From positions 18,462-82,461 of the forward strand of contig JAWQEG010002496.1 in assembly GCA_033782935.1 (NCBI GenBank): a stretch of DNA of 64,000 nucleotides, given 5' to 3'. How positions within the stretch are numbered: position 1 is the first letter of the stretch; the number at the start of each line of letters is the position of its first letter. A model generated the notes under the pieces. The model was given only the letters and a program-made list of their open reading frames with translations, was not told where the DNA came from and made no database searches. A program made the translations under genes and the position numbers. This document shows positions 11,401 to 26,400 of the stretch, one piece after another. This stretch comes from Petrolisthes cinctipes (taxonomy: Eukaryota > Arthropoda > Malacostraca > Decapoda > Porcellanidae).

Positions 11401-14400
11401 AATTTGGATTCATCAATTTCCTTTAAGTTGATGGAGGGTAATTTTGTAGCATTCTCAGTGGCCAGTGGATGCCCATCAACTGTATTTAAGTTTTTCTTAC
11501 AGGCCTTTGTAATAGTGGATATTTTGTTAACATTCTTACTGGTATCAAAGGCAGGTTCATTAAATATGTTTGTTTCTTTCTGAGGAGAGTTATCATTCAC
11601 TAAGTCTATGATTTGTGTTATGCCAAGAAGGGTTGGATTACTTTGGTTCACACAACTCTTCTCCTTATTAGGAAAACTTTTATTTGCCTCACTGTGGTGA
11701 TGTACTTCTTTAGGTAACTTACTATTCACATTATTAAGTTCATTCCCTTCACTAAAAGTATCCTTCACATCTTTATGTCCACCTTTATTCACTTTATTAA
11801 TTTTAAGTAATTCTTCTTTTGCCTCATTTTTCATTGTATTTATCTCAAGTACTTCAGTGCTTCCCTTATTATTGTTATGGAGTACTTCCCTATTCACTTC
11901 ATTATCAAAATCTGCCTCATTTATATCAGCAAACAGATCATCATCCAGCATGAGGTCAAAGTTAATAGTACTAGTGTGGATACTTGTATCACTATGTACT
12001 GTTCCTTGATATACATTTGTCTTTGAAGTCTTCACCAAACTTAATTCCACTTCATCATGCTTAGTTTTTAGGGCATGGCTTCCTTCTGCTCCAGTCAGTT
12101 TTGTTTTCAACACCTGATTTGCTTCAATGATGTTTGATTTTGCTGCTATGATTTGATCTTCTTTAGTACCGGTAGCTTTGTTAAGTTCTCTTATCCCAGT
12201 TTGATTTGTTTCATTTCCACCTAATTTGGGTTTTATCAATTGACTTGCTTCTACTCTCATAACTTTACTCTTGTGTCTTCCAGCATAATCAGTCTCTTCA
12301 GTTAGATCTGACATTTGTTTATACAAGTGACATTCTTGGTCATTATCTTGGATTGGTACCTGCATGAGAGATGAGCTACCGGCATCCCTGACAGGCATAT
12401 CCTTTTTATTAGTAACAGATTTGGCTTCGCTGGATAATCTATGAGAGAATTTTCTGGCATTCTTATCATCACTGTCACTGAATAAATCAAAGCTACCATC
12501 AATGTTTCTTTTTGAATTTGCATTCAGGTCTGCCTTACATTTTGAAACATCTGTAGACAAAGCATTACTGTCTTTCAGTTTACACTCTGTGAAAGTAAAT
12601 TCACTTAACTTGGATCGTATTTTACTCCTTTGACTAAACAATGGTGGCAAGATTTTTACTTCACCTTTGTCCTCAGCTTTCTCAATCCCTGTACCTTTGT
12701 CTTTACTGCTATTTTCAATGAGAGTTTTATCTTTACTTATATTCAATGCACATGTATCATTATTTCTAAGGTTCCCTATACTTTTACCTTTAGATTTATC
12801 ATTGATTATATTTTTCTCATTTTCTGTATATTTTTCTTCTGTTCTTTCTTTCACCTTATCTCCTATCAGATCTTCATCACATAATATATTCATATCACAA
12901 GAGCTCTCTCTTACACTCGAAATTGACAAATGGCTAACAGGTGGCGTGTCCACTTTGAAGAGGCGTTTAGCATTGACCTTTGGAGTGGAGGAATAGAGGG
13001 GAATGTTGGTGCGGACTGGCTTCTTGTACGTCGAGCTAAAGATGGGAGAAATCTCTTCTACTTCCAAGGTATTATGCTTGGTGTCAGGAGGCTTACAAGG
13101 AGTGGCAAGGAATGTGTTCTGTTCCCTGGTCTCTCTCAATACTCCAGCTTTATCATCTTGTTCTTCAAAAGCGTGTTCAACTGATATCCTCTTGCTGGAA
13201 ATTGGAGACACTTCCTGTACCTCAGCATCAATGTTTGAACACACAACTCTTGTATTTTCTTCAATTATGTGCAGATCTTTACTATTTACTCTTTCTCCAC
13301 CTGTATTTAAGCTTGTACTCTTTGCCCTGATATCAAATCTTTGTGAGCTTCTACTGTTTAAGTTTCCTTCATTTCTATGCAAATATTTCTTGTTAATATT
13401 TTCTTGGTGACCATGCAAGTCAGGTAACTCATGGGTGTTATTCCTTTGAAGGTCTCTTGTGGTAAACATTAAATTATCTTTGAAAACCTCATCTGTTATA
13501 TCAAGGTTGGATCTATTGTTACCATCAAGTACTTTACCTCCTTGTGACTTACAAACTCCATCATAAACTATGTCTTTATTCTTTAAGCTATCAAGTGCTA
13601 AATTTGCATTTTTTAATTCTTTGCTTCTATTTTCAACACTACTAAGAGGGGAATGACAATGGTCATCCTCTCCTTTATCTTCACCTTCCATCCATACATT
13701 ATATGCTAATCTGTTTTTATTTTTCAGCCAATCACCACACAGGCTGAGAACCTCTGAGGGGCTGTCTGGTTCATCAATCTCACTGTCAGTGTTAGAGGCA
13801 TCATTGGGTGGTGTACGAACCCTAAAAGGACGCAGGATCTGTGGTTGTAGGAGGAAATCCATCTCAACTGGCCAAGACACTGCAGCTGGCACTTCCTCAT
13901 AGCACAGCTTTGGATTTGATTTCCTCTGAGCCATTCTACCATTGTCTTCATTTTCATTTGTAGCATTCACTTTATCAAAATTGGCACCACTAAGGTTTTC
14001 TTCATTTGCTTTGTCAATCTTGGGATTTCCACGTGCAATATTTTTGGTGCTGCTGTTACCTCCATCTTTGGCCTCATCTTGAAACACTGATTCTGCACAT
14101 AAACGGATGTTTATATAATCATCTGACAGACAGATCACATCATCATCATCATTCACAATTTTGCTGTCAATTCTTACCGGTACTTGACATTTTTTCTCAG
14201 TTTCCTGAATATTCTGATCTTGAAAATCAAAAATATTTTCCTCATCTTTCTCACTTAAATCTGACACTTTCCTATCCTTCTTTACACTGGATACACACTT
14301 ATCCTTAAAATCCTGCATACCATCTGGGAAGTCTGAACCATCCTTCTCCTTATCCTTCATTTTGGGGTTTGATTTCTGACTTAGCATATGTGTGATGAGA

Positions 14401-17400
14401 GAGGACTGGATGGGATGCACTCTTTTCCTTCCCTTGGACACTTTCCCTTTTGTACCAAATTGTTTTCTTTCCTTGTTTGATGGTCCTGCTTCACTGTGTT
14501 GTAATGATGATGTATGGCTTGTGGACTTGGATTTTATGGTGGTGAATAGTGATGGCCGATCCAAAGTGCATCCTGTAAACAAAACAATGATCAAACTACA
14601 CATAAAGACTGAACACTGTGGGTGGTATTGTTAAACAACTTCTTTGAAGAAAAGTTCTCTTCGTTGCTCAATTCCTATTATTTTGCAATACAAATTGGGT
14701 GATAAAGAGTCTTTTCATCGAAAAGAAGTTTAATAATACAGTGTACAACCCTGTATCTTCTACTGTTCAGGTAGAGTTGGCAGGCCACTTGAGATCATAT
14801 TATTCATATAATTTTTTTTTTTCTCTGTCTGTTGTGGAAAAACCTGTGCATACATAATTGGTTGGTGTACAGTCGCGCACCACAATCCCTAGCCCACCTG
14901 AATCAAAGCACGAGATCTGGAGCAGGTGGTTTCCGGATGACAGCCCACCCAAAGCCTCCATTGGTTCGAACTGTGTGTGGCCTCGTGATGGTTTGGGTGG
15001 GCTGTCGTCCAGAAACCGCCTGCTTCAGATTTCGGGCTTTGACTCGAAGTGGGCTAGGGATTGTGGTGAGCGACTGTACACCTACCTGGGATTGAGTACA
15101 TCTTATTCATTAAGCTTAAGAGTTTGTATTACTATTGAAAGCTTTTTCCTGTGAAATTTAATTTGATCTGGCATTAGTTCAAATACCGGTATATTACCTA
15201 AGATGAGCTATGTAGTTTATAGGCAGAGTTAAATTATCTTCAAACTTTTAGATGTCAGCATTGCTTCCCTTATATAAAGAAAGTCATCTTGTGATGGAAA
15301 TAGAAATCACTGTTTTAACTCACCAGTATCCTTATCATGGCCGGAGACATAACCCATATCAAGAAATGAAGCCATCTCCAAGCCATAGGGATCATCTCCT
15401 GGGTCAAGGTGCTGCTGTAACCCAGTGAACTCAGCTAGATGGACCAGTGTTTCAGACCGTGAGGTGTGACCCAGTGTGTGTGTGGACTGGGCTGTTGTTT
15501 GCCAGGGGTGGTAAGTTCCCAGGTTGATGGTACGCTTGTCTACTATTGTCCCACTCTCCTTATCTGTCACAGTTAAGGAGGTAGTACAGTGTTGGTAAAT
15601 CTGGAGCAACTGATTCTTCCAAGCTATTCCAAGCAACAGGCCACCATTATTTTTGTTCATCTGGTCTTGTTTCCTGGTATACTTTGGAGGAATCAAGGCA
15701 CTCCAATGTACCAAAAGTAAACTAAAACCTTAAGAGTTGAGTAGCTTGGATTAGGTAACACTACAGTTAGATTTCCTCTTGGTCACAATGAATCTCCACT
15801 GCTGATATCACACAGGGTCTGTATGCAAGAACTTTCATAGTGTTGACGATGGTGTGGTTACTGGTACGATGACTGTAGTGCGTCTATGGAATCGTCGTAC
15901 CGGTACCACGCCATCATCAACACCATGATTGTTCTTGCATATGGCCCAGGGTACCAACCAACTAAACTAACTAACTAAATTTCGCTGTGGGCATCACTGT
16001 TAGCTTGAAAAAAACTGACCCCAATATGCAAAGAAATTGAGAAGAGAAAACTGATATACAGACTTGGAATACATTCAGCATTAACATTAGCATAGATTAA
16101 GTGAAATTAGGTTGGCAATGGCTGCAACAAGTCAGATAAGTGAGGAATGAGAAATCCCACTGTGAAAATAGGAGCTGCAAAACGGATTGAAAAGAAGTAG
16201 AAACCTGTATTACCCTTTACTCCTTCATAATTATAAACTACTATTACTGTATGAGAAAACATATTTACCATGGTGACTGAGACACATTAATAAAGGGTGA
16301 GGTAAGTTCTTTACTTCTTCTTGGGGTACCTTCAAGTTCTTTCTGTACCAGTCCCACTCTTCTCGTGACATCAAACTCTGCTTTACTACAGCTTTCTGTA
16401 AAAAAAAATCCCATATTTCAACTCTCTATGCTTAAATGACCAAATTATTATTATTATTTTTCTCGGATGTTTAAACAGCTTTAACCACTACAAAACTGAA
16501 CAATAGGCAAAAACATTCATGGCATTGACGATATCGTGGTACCAGCATGACAACTCCATAGACACAATACAGAGCCATTGTATCGTACCAGTACCAAGCC
16601 ATCGTCAACACCATGAATGTTCTTGCATACTACCCTAAAGCTCATCATGGTTCGAACTGCAGTCCGCCAATTGACTAGCCTTGTTACCGAGGGTGGTATT
16701 ATTAAACTTACTCTTCGACAAAACTAAATTTGTCACTAAATTTGCATTACAAAATAATAGGAACTGAGCGACGAAGAGAACTTTAGCTTGAAGGATAAAT
16801 TTAATAATAGCAGTATAGGATACCTAGAATCTTACCATCTTACTGGTGGAAGAACTAGACTTAGTGAGGAAGGAAGTTATACTGTTGCTGCTTGATGAAG
16901 TTTTCTTCCTGCCCCTCACTGCCTGAGTCTTCCATGTTCCCACCTTCATGTATAGCTTCATACACACTGGTGTCATACCTGTAATAAGCAAATACAGTAT
17001 TCCATGAAACTATAAAGTAATGCCTTGACAATATACTGGTAAAGGGGTAATACACTTTTGGTAGATTGGAGCACCTTGATTCCTCCAAAGTATGCCAAGA
17101 AACAGGACCAGGTTAGCCAAAATGATGGTGTCCGGTAGCTTGGAATAGTTTGGAGGAATTAGTTGCTCCAGATTTACCAACACTGTAATACCCCCTTAAG
17201 ATGAGCTATGCTGCTACAAACAAACTCCCTATGAAAAACAGACAATACTATTATAGGTAAAAGTGTGTTAAAGAGAGATATTCCTTACTGTGATTATTCT
17301 TACTTAATTTCCCAAAATATTGATAAATATTATGAATGGTGAATCCTTTTGTCTTCATATTTCTCAATTTAGGAAAAAAAAAACAGGAAGTCCACTGTAA

Positions 17401-20400
17401 TCAAAACAGTAAACCATCATAATTATATGAGAAGTGTTCAAATTCTGGACAGCCTCTGTACTGTATTTAGACTAACCTTTGGGCACCATTCGTGGAGATG
17501 TTGGGTTGAGGAAATTCTCCAGTCTCTTCTTATCCATTAGAGCATTGATGATGCTCTTTTTCTGGTACTGGCTCTGGTTATACATCTGTAAGTAGTGATA
17601 ACAGTGGTAAATATTTCTGCATCTGCATCACACAGTTATTATAATACATAATTATGTGGTACAGCAGATGTCAATTAGCATAACCTCTATATTCCAATCA
17701 ATGGCTGAGTAAATTGAAAATTCACCCAAAACTTGCGAAGAGTGAGTGTACACTACCTGTTCCTCACGTCCTTCTGTGACGAGGATAACAATGCGTCCCT
17801 CTCTCTGTCTTCCAGTCCGTCCCATACGCTGGGCTAGACGCACTGGGGACTTGGGGGCATCGTAACATACTATCAGGTCCACCTCACCAATGTCCAGACC
17901 TGAGGGCAATTAAAACATACAGTCACTCACTATCAGGTCCACCTCACCAATGTCCAAACCTGCGGGCAAATAAAACATACAGTCATTCAAAGAAGAAATC
18001 TTGTCTTTTTATCAAGGTTTCATTCAAACAGCAGTATTCCCACCAAGAATGGGAAGTAAAGCGTGTTTGTCACATTTTCTTTGTTACATTTTGCCTTCAT
18101 TGTATGAGGGGGAGGGGATGACATGGATAAGTTGTTATTTTAGTTAATTTTAAGAGCTGGAGCCCCAATTGTTATGAAATAAAGGGATTTTAAAGTACTC
18201 AGATACTTGAATTTCTTTATTACCAACATCCCTTCTCCTCCCAAAACAACTTCACATTCTGTCCCATTTGGCAGCACCCTCTATTGATGTCACAAAGGCA
18301 ATCACTTTCTCTGTAATTTTATACCAGTTCACAAGTTATCATGTCAAAAGGATGAGGGTGGTAATATTAAACCACTTCTTTGAGAAAAAGTCTCTTTGTC
18401 ACTCAATTTGTATCCCACGGCGAAGACGCCACCACTCCAGGACCACAGTTTAGTATTTTGCAATATGGATTGAAGCCTTTTCCTAGAAGAAGTTTAATAA
18501 TATAACTCTGAGTGTTGAGAATAGAATGAAGGCTATGTCCTGAGACAGAACATTATGGAGTATACTGTAAATATGAAAAGTAATGTGGACAACTGACCTT
18601 CCTCACCAACACATGTGGACACCAGAGTGTTGTAACAACCATCTCTGAAGCTGTTCATTACCTGTAAGTAAAAACAACAAATAAAATATATTACATAGCT
18701 TTGCAAAAAATATATATAAATAAACTTAAACCAGGAGTTACACAGTGACAGTCTAAAAGTGTTAAAAATAGCTTAAATTTCATTATTCCACATGACAAAT
18801 AAATAAAGTAAGGAGCCACAGTCAGGACTAACTAAGTACAGTTCTTGTGTATGCTATGAAGACTTAGTATGTGATAAATATTTTGAAAAAAAAAAAAAAA
18901 AACAATATATATATATATATACAGTATACTGTATATATATACACAGTATATATATAAAATAAATAAAATAGACTCCGAGGGTCGTATTTTTAAACTTGTA
19001 GGAAAAGCCTTTTTGTCATTCAATTTGACTTGCAAAATAATATGAATTAAGAGATAAAAAGTCTTTTCCTCAAAGAAGTTTAATAATATAACCCTGAGGT
19101 GTGCAAAAAATGAGAACACACCTGCAACTGTTCTTTCTGTGAAAAGCCACGACCACTCCTGGCACCCTTGGACTGACCCACAAAACTCATGGCTTTGACC
19201 AGAGGATGGTGGTGTGTAAGCATGCCTGTGATTTCCTCCACACTGTCACGGTACTGATGAAAAAAAAAAAAAAAGACAACAAAAGTCATAAATGACGTCA
19301 AGAAATGATGATGACTGACATGATGGCTATATTTACAATATACTGGACTGTATTGGGACATCAAACTGATCATTGTGAGTTTTCTGACATTAACACATTA
19401 CTGCCGGTTGGCCAAGTTATGCCCAAATGTATAGCTGCCAGCACTTATATTTGGTAAAGTCACTGTTGTCAGTCCTCTTTTCCTGTACCAGTTATAAGTG
19501 CTGCCAATTGTATCTCTGTATGTCAGCCAAAATGAAAACCTATCTTCCCCCCCAAAAAAATTTCCTTGTGGTAAAAAAAAAAAAAGTGTGGTCCAATATG
19601 ACATAAGTGTATTACCCCCATAACAGACACAGTATAACCAACCTGTGAAAATATAATGACTCTAGTAGTGTCACCTCTATCAGCAAACTCCTGGTGGTGT
19701 TTGGTAACAACATCCAGCAACTTCTCCATTTTGGGGTGACTGATGATATAAGAATATGAGTTCTCTTGTCTTCTTGAGTTCCCAGAGTTGTCCTAGAAGA
19801 ATACAATTAGATCTGACAAATAGTTTATATTTTGCACTTTCCAATACAGAATAATGAAACTCAATAAGCTGAATTTTGGATTTAACTTTCCCTCTAAGCC
19901 TACATAACAATCCCTGTGGTTTGCAAAATATGTCAATGATTGTTGTTGTTGAAGTTCCTCAAGCTGTCTGGCCGAGCAGCCCCGTGTCAATGATTGTTAA
20001 ATAAGGCAGTTATGTGTCCTTCTCATCTCTGTGATTTTCTTGTATCTCTCCAACACTGTCTTTGTTTTAGCCATTTTATGTACTGGTGTTAAGTATATTC
20101 ACCTACAATATAACGATAATAATGGTAATCAGTGGTCCAACTATGAGGTGTGTGGACTCTGTTTACATTGTAAAATTATGCCTGTTTCTGTTGCAGTTGG
20201 GATGGACTTCCAAGCTCTCAAGACTGATTTTTCCATTAAAAATACTTGCTAGTTTCTCACTAATGACAGTGCCATATGAGCCAGTATTTACTTGCTGCTC
20301 GTTCACCAGCCTACAGTAGTCATTAGAAAAGTGCAAGCATTCACTAAAGCCACAAAATTAATTCAAATAAAAATATATTAGAGTGTACAGTAGTATTAGT

Positions 20401-23400
20401 TACCTGTGGCCCAGGGGGGTTGCTGGTATCTTTGGAGACAGAGGAATCAAACTTCTGAGCCAGCTCATTCATTATGGATTGGAAGACCTGGTTGTGGTTG
20501 AGTTCAGAACGAGCAAATCTGTGACCCTTGTCATTGTCCAGGGTACCTGAGAAATAAGAAAGCAGGTAGAGTCATTTATTGACTTGAAAGGAAACATTCA
20601 TGGCAGCACCACAGCTATAAAAGTAAGGTGGAGGGATAAGGAGGGACAGTTGATGAATTGAACTTTAAGACTGAATAGGTCAGTTACTTTTTACCACTAC
20701 TGTATTGTTAATTTTGGGTCAATCTATTGTTGTGGCCAATTAAATAACTTTAAAAAAATAAGTTATATAATTATTCTATTACACATTTCTGATATGGCAT
20801 TTTGCATCCAAGCCATTTCCAACAAAACACCTTTATCCTTCAACCATTGTATATACCCACACCTCACCCTTGAGATACACTTTCCCTCTCTTTTCCTCCA
20901 CTTTACTCACAAACACCTATTTAGTCAACCTTTCACTCTTGATTTGTTCCATGTGACCAATCTCTCATCAAAGTTAAATTGGACACTAAACATCACTTTT
21001 CAAGAACATACTGTACTATACTGATCCCATTGTACAGTCAGAGAATAACAGAAGACCCACCTTTCATGAACATATAGAATGCCTTAGTGCCGTGTTGCAG
21101 TAGTAGTTCATAGGAGTGGTAAAGGGTCATGCACAGAGCAAATATGCCCTCCACCATTCCATATTTGTGTGGTGGAAGGCTCTCTGGGGGTGACTGTCGG
21201 AATGAATCACGTGCCTTCAGTACCTGAGACACATCACATCATTAGCAATGGAGGGATCTAAGTTCATCTATTGTGTTCTCAGTTGTTCTATTTAACTATG
21301 ACTCCCACACAATAAGAAAATTATAGTGCTACATCCAATACAAAACCTGAGCTAAGCAGTGGGGAAGGAAGGAACTGCCCACATAATATTTTAAATTACT
21401 ATAACTCTAGGATCTAAAACATTACATATTAGGCCTATTTCAATAAAGAAAAAAAAAATCAGTTTTTTTATGGAAAAAGGATCAACAATTTTTATATTGT
21501 TTTTGAGTGATATCTCATAAGATGTAAAGACTTAATATATTGTGCATTATAAAGACATAAGGGATTGAAGGTTCTACATCTATGAATGAAACAAATTTAT
21601 ACAGTATATTCTTGAAGGAATTTAAACAAACATAAAATTACCTGAAACTTAGTGAGGGTAGTCTCATCTCTGGTGTATAACACCTTCATGTCTATCAGTT
21701 TAAACACGTACACTCGCAGCACCTAAAACACAAAAGAAAGAAGGAAATGTGGAGGCTTAACAATGATGTATAAACGAGTACCAGGAATGTAGGAAACTGA
21801 TATGGAAGACAATAGAGTACAATACAGTACTGTACTGTGTATAGTAACAATAACAACACTACAAGGACACCATTATATTCCCAACAGAACTCCTGATCAC
21901 TGGAAAAATTACCAGATGTTGTTCTGTACTAAAAGCATTCATAGATCCACACTGGGTATTTATAATATATTATACTTCACTGATTTTATCTTTAGTGATT
22001 TAAATTTCTCAATTGCACTCAAAATATACAGTAAGATGATAGACTGTGCCAGTTCAGATGCCTGAATTCCAGTAATACCCCATTAGTGTTTTTGAGATCA
22101 ATCTCCTTCCACACTAAAGATACTTACATTATTATATCGAGTTTGTAAACTTTTCAGTTCATTACCAAGAGACACCACCACCTTTTCCACTTTTCGCTGG
22201 TGTGTGTATGGTTGGATGTCTGTGCTGTCCTCATTACGAATTTCAATTTCAGATATGAATAAGTTTGTCAGCACCTGAAATGTAAAGCAATGTGAGGAAT
22301 TGTCTTTCTTGGTGGAATTAACTTGGAAAATCAGCCTTCATCATCATCAATACCCCATTTCCCTTTTTTCAAGAGGTGGGGAGGCTCTTGCACCAGTGCA
22401 GGACCCCGACAGGCAAGGAGTCCAGTTCTGAGGCTATTTGAGCCTTTTTTTTAGAGAGTGGGGTCCCCAAGCCTCACTTCCCCCTAGTATTGTAGGGGAT
22501 ACGAGTCTTGTGTGGGCGATGGGGACATCACTTCCTTACGCTTTCAATCCATCTAAACTTATTCATAACTTAGGAAAGTCAAAACTGGGCATCCTTTATT
22601 AACTACTGTTCATTTTGAACACTACAAACATATTCAACACAATCTCAGATGGAGGAAGGAAGTAAAGATTTACAAGAGAAAAAAGGAATAATTAATTTAA
22701 TAAATGAATATATGACTGTACAGTGGATCAAAGCACTCTAATGTACCAAATTTGTAATACTGTACCACCTTAAACTAATGGAAACAAAGAAATAATACTT
22801 GGCAGTAACGTGATATAGCCGAGTCTGAATCTATACCATCACTAAACCAAGACCGTTCCATAAAACTGACCTGCTTGACAGCCATGACATCAGAGCCTGG
22901 GGTGGCCGAGAGAGCAACAACACGGAAGTCATGTCGGTGTTGACGGAGACACTGGATTGCCTGTATACATGAAGACATACATTGTTACTCATACTGTAGA
23001 CAGTATGATAATAAATTAATAGTTACTTATATCCACCACTTCATTTTAAACTCAGTCCCACATTGAAGACCACCAAATGTTTTCCCTGGCTTCTGTTATT
23101 CATTACCATACAGACCAATTGATTTACAGAGCTCGTGTCAAATGGACAGTGCTATGTTTAATCATCTTATATTGAGTACAGTATATGGAAAAGTCTACAC
23201 TCTCCCTTCCATTACCAGAGAACTGGAACCTCTATAGTCAATTTTCCTTGCTAACAACAATGTAATGCCACTGTTATCCTAACTTAGGCTATGTAATTGT
23301 GTAATAAACTGTACATTAAAATCTGCCTCCTGCAAAGGAAAGCATGGAACTTTTCTTCCACCTAGCAGAAAGCACAGTTATGATATCAAAAAGAGTATAA

Positions 23401-26400
23401 TATGGTATTTGAGCACTAGCTCACTTTTCTAGCATGGAATGATTGCCACCCCATTCCACAAATCAAATGAATAAGACAGAAAGTATAATTATCTATACAG
23501 TATTAAGATCTGAGAGTAATGAACATGTATTCTAGTTGGGACATAAATTGTTATCCTGTATCTGAATGACAGAGGTAAATTAATAGGGTACTGTATGCAT
23601 AAGTGAAGCCATGTAGCCTATGTAAAAGTCATGTTGATCTCCTTATACTATAGTTTTGATGCCTCATTCCCTCCAGGAATTTCTCTCTAGGTGACCATGA
23701 ACCATAAATGAGGGCTTCCTCAGGGAAAATATAACCACATAATTATACCCTCCACATCCCCTATGGTGTGGTCTAGAAGTGGCCTCCTACTTACACTAGT
23801 ACCAAATTTAATGTCCATAAGAGAGTTTAGAGGAAATTAGAATACATACGTACCAGTAGAAATATAACTAAAATGCTCACCTGACAGTATGCATAATTGC
23901 CCAAGGCATGGTGAGCCTCATCTATAACCAAACACTTAATGAGGACAGCAGGACAACTACCTCTGGCAAGGTCCCTCACCAAAACTTCTGGGGTTAAAAA
24001 GAACACCCGACGTTCACACCATTCACTTGCTCGTTTCTCTGCATTTATCAAACCTGTAAGAGAAGAAAACTTATTTATCAGGTAGGTAGTGGGTGATATT
24101 GTCTCTAAAATGTAAGTAAGTATTGTAAGTTGTTCCCAGGTTGTAAATTTGATGTTCATCATAATATTCCATATCATTACAGTACAGTATCATAATTCAG
24201 TCCACTGGAGATTCACTGCAATGTAAACCAAATTCAATTTGTTTGGATGCTTTTTGGCCGGAGTCTGAGTCGGAGTGGGTAAAACTATATCCGACTCCGA
24301 CTACTTTATGTGATAAATTCTTGTGTAAGGTACTTGAGGTGAAAACTAGGCTAGTGTCGGGAAATTTCCATTAATTTGTGGAAAGCTGTGGAAGCTGTTG
24401 TGCAAAGTTTTTGTGGAAATATTGATTCTAGTCATGTAATGTGGACTTATTATTATTATTATTATTATTATTTTACTTCATGATGTTTCTAATGAATAAC
24501 CCTGTAGATCACTGATTTATCATATAAATATCAAACGGTGTCAGTGAAAGATACGTGATGCTTGGTGAGTCTGATTCCGAAGTTTCTACTTTTTAGTTTT
24601 TAATCACAACACTGTGTGGCAGTGTTATATTTCCTGTTTCATTTGCATCCTCTACCTTATTATTATTATGAACACCACATCATGTAATATACAATAATAT
24701 ATGAACTAATTTATGTTCATTTGAACTAATGGTTGGCCCAGTACTGTACTGGTGGTGTCAGAGTCAGAATTTAAAAAATCCAACTCCGCATCCCTGATAA
24801 TTGGTCACATCAATCAATTGGAAACAGATGCCTGACTTGTGAACAACAAGACTGAAATACTTAATTAATCAAAATTTACCATACCAGGTGTGATTGTATC
24901 TAAATAAAATTCGTCTGGCATTACCAAAGTAAAATTCTATAACTTATCATATCAGCAATTCTATTTACGCTGAAAAGGCTCATGTAGGCTACCACCAAAT
25001 GATAATATAATAATGAAAATAACAACTATCTCACCTGTCATCTCAGATGTATGTTCCTGAGGGATTCCCATAATATTGAAGCAGGCAGTAATCTGTTGAG
25101 TCACAAGGGGTTTGGTGGGTGCTGTGAATACCACTTTACCACTTGGGTACCATCGGTAAAAGTTATACATCACTACCGCTGCTATGAATGTCTTACCCAA
25201 ACCTGTACACAAATAAATAACATACCGTACATTATCAGTTATCCTTCCATGTTAACTCTCACCCATAATTGATATCTTACTAAACAAACACATATAGGGC
25301 CTATACATCTTCTGTGTTCATTCTCATTACCTTTCTTATCTTCAATTAATAAAATATTCTATAATTCTACATTAACTATTTAATTATTCTCCTATAATAA
25401 AAGTTCACATACATAAACTCTCCTGCAAACTTACAGGTACTGATAAGAGAACCTACGGTAAATAAGCATATGAATTACTAGTTGCTATCTACTGTAGCCT
25501 ATAGGCTACAGTATGGTACATCCTTATACATATCTGGTACAGTAATGTGGATATCAATACAGTATATATTCTTGATTTGAATAAAGAAATACAGTAAGTG
25601 CAATATATATGACTGATGCTGCTGCTTCTAGAGGCTTTGGGAGTTTATATAGTATCTCATAATAATTATAACATTTACTGTACCTGTTGGTAGAGATACA
25701 AGGGTATTCCTAAACAAGGTTTTCTCCACAATGGAATATTGGTATTCTCGTACTGGATAGTTAATAGGGTAAACCCATGTTTTTCCAGCTTCTGTGTCAA
25801 ACCCTGGCAGTGTCTCCAGTGGGGTGGATTCTGGTACAGATGGATATGGTGGGTAGAAATTCCCACCAATTGATGACCCTTCCTTTCTGCTGCAAATAAA
25901 TATACTGCTTGCCTTGCTTCCTGAGATATTCTCCGATCTGTAAGCAATATTCTTATTTAATTCATGCACTATAAAGCTTAGTTAAAGCTTACCAAAACAG
26001 TAAGTATAATTATAACTACCGTACTGTGATACTATGCACATTTATTAAAGCTTTTTCTGAACCTATTTTTAATGGATATTTAAATGAATAAAGGCTGTCC
26101 TATCTAGGTTCTCAGTTTGTTATATTTAAATATATAACAAATTACTTGACATGTTTGACCCCCTCCTTAAGTTTGCCTCCATTAGATCTGGGTACGTAGT
26201 CTGCCCTGCCTGGTCCACATCAGGTTAGGTTAGGTTATGTTAGGTCAAGTCAGGCTGACTCTAGAACACACATATATGTATATTAACTATTCATTATGCC
26301 ATTTATTTGTTTTACCCCTCAATCCAGCCTCTTGGTAGGGATCAAACAAGGTCAAATTACACTGTCACTCTTAAATAAATAAATAAATAAATAAATGAAA

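Larger units (their letters stand above)
18598..25937 (-). other. FANCM: FANCM exons 2-12: DEAH helicase lobes
   Basis: Exon 2 carries the FANCM signature [14 protein letters not shown] ahead of the Walker A loop, which is split by intron 2 (LPTG/LGKT). Exon 3 has [11 protein letters not shown] and exon 4 [12 protein letters not shown] and [17 protein letters not shown], both close to the vertebrate protein. Exon 5 has [12 protein letters not shown]. Exons 6-9 encode the helical insert typical of FANCM/Hef helicases. Exon 10 opens the second RecA lobe with TTRVIIFSQ and exon 12 gives CVGEEG before motif VI in exon 13. All residues needed for ATP hydrolysis appear to be present, so an active translocase is expected. 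Confidence 0.93.
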
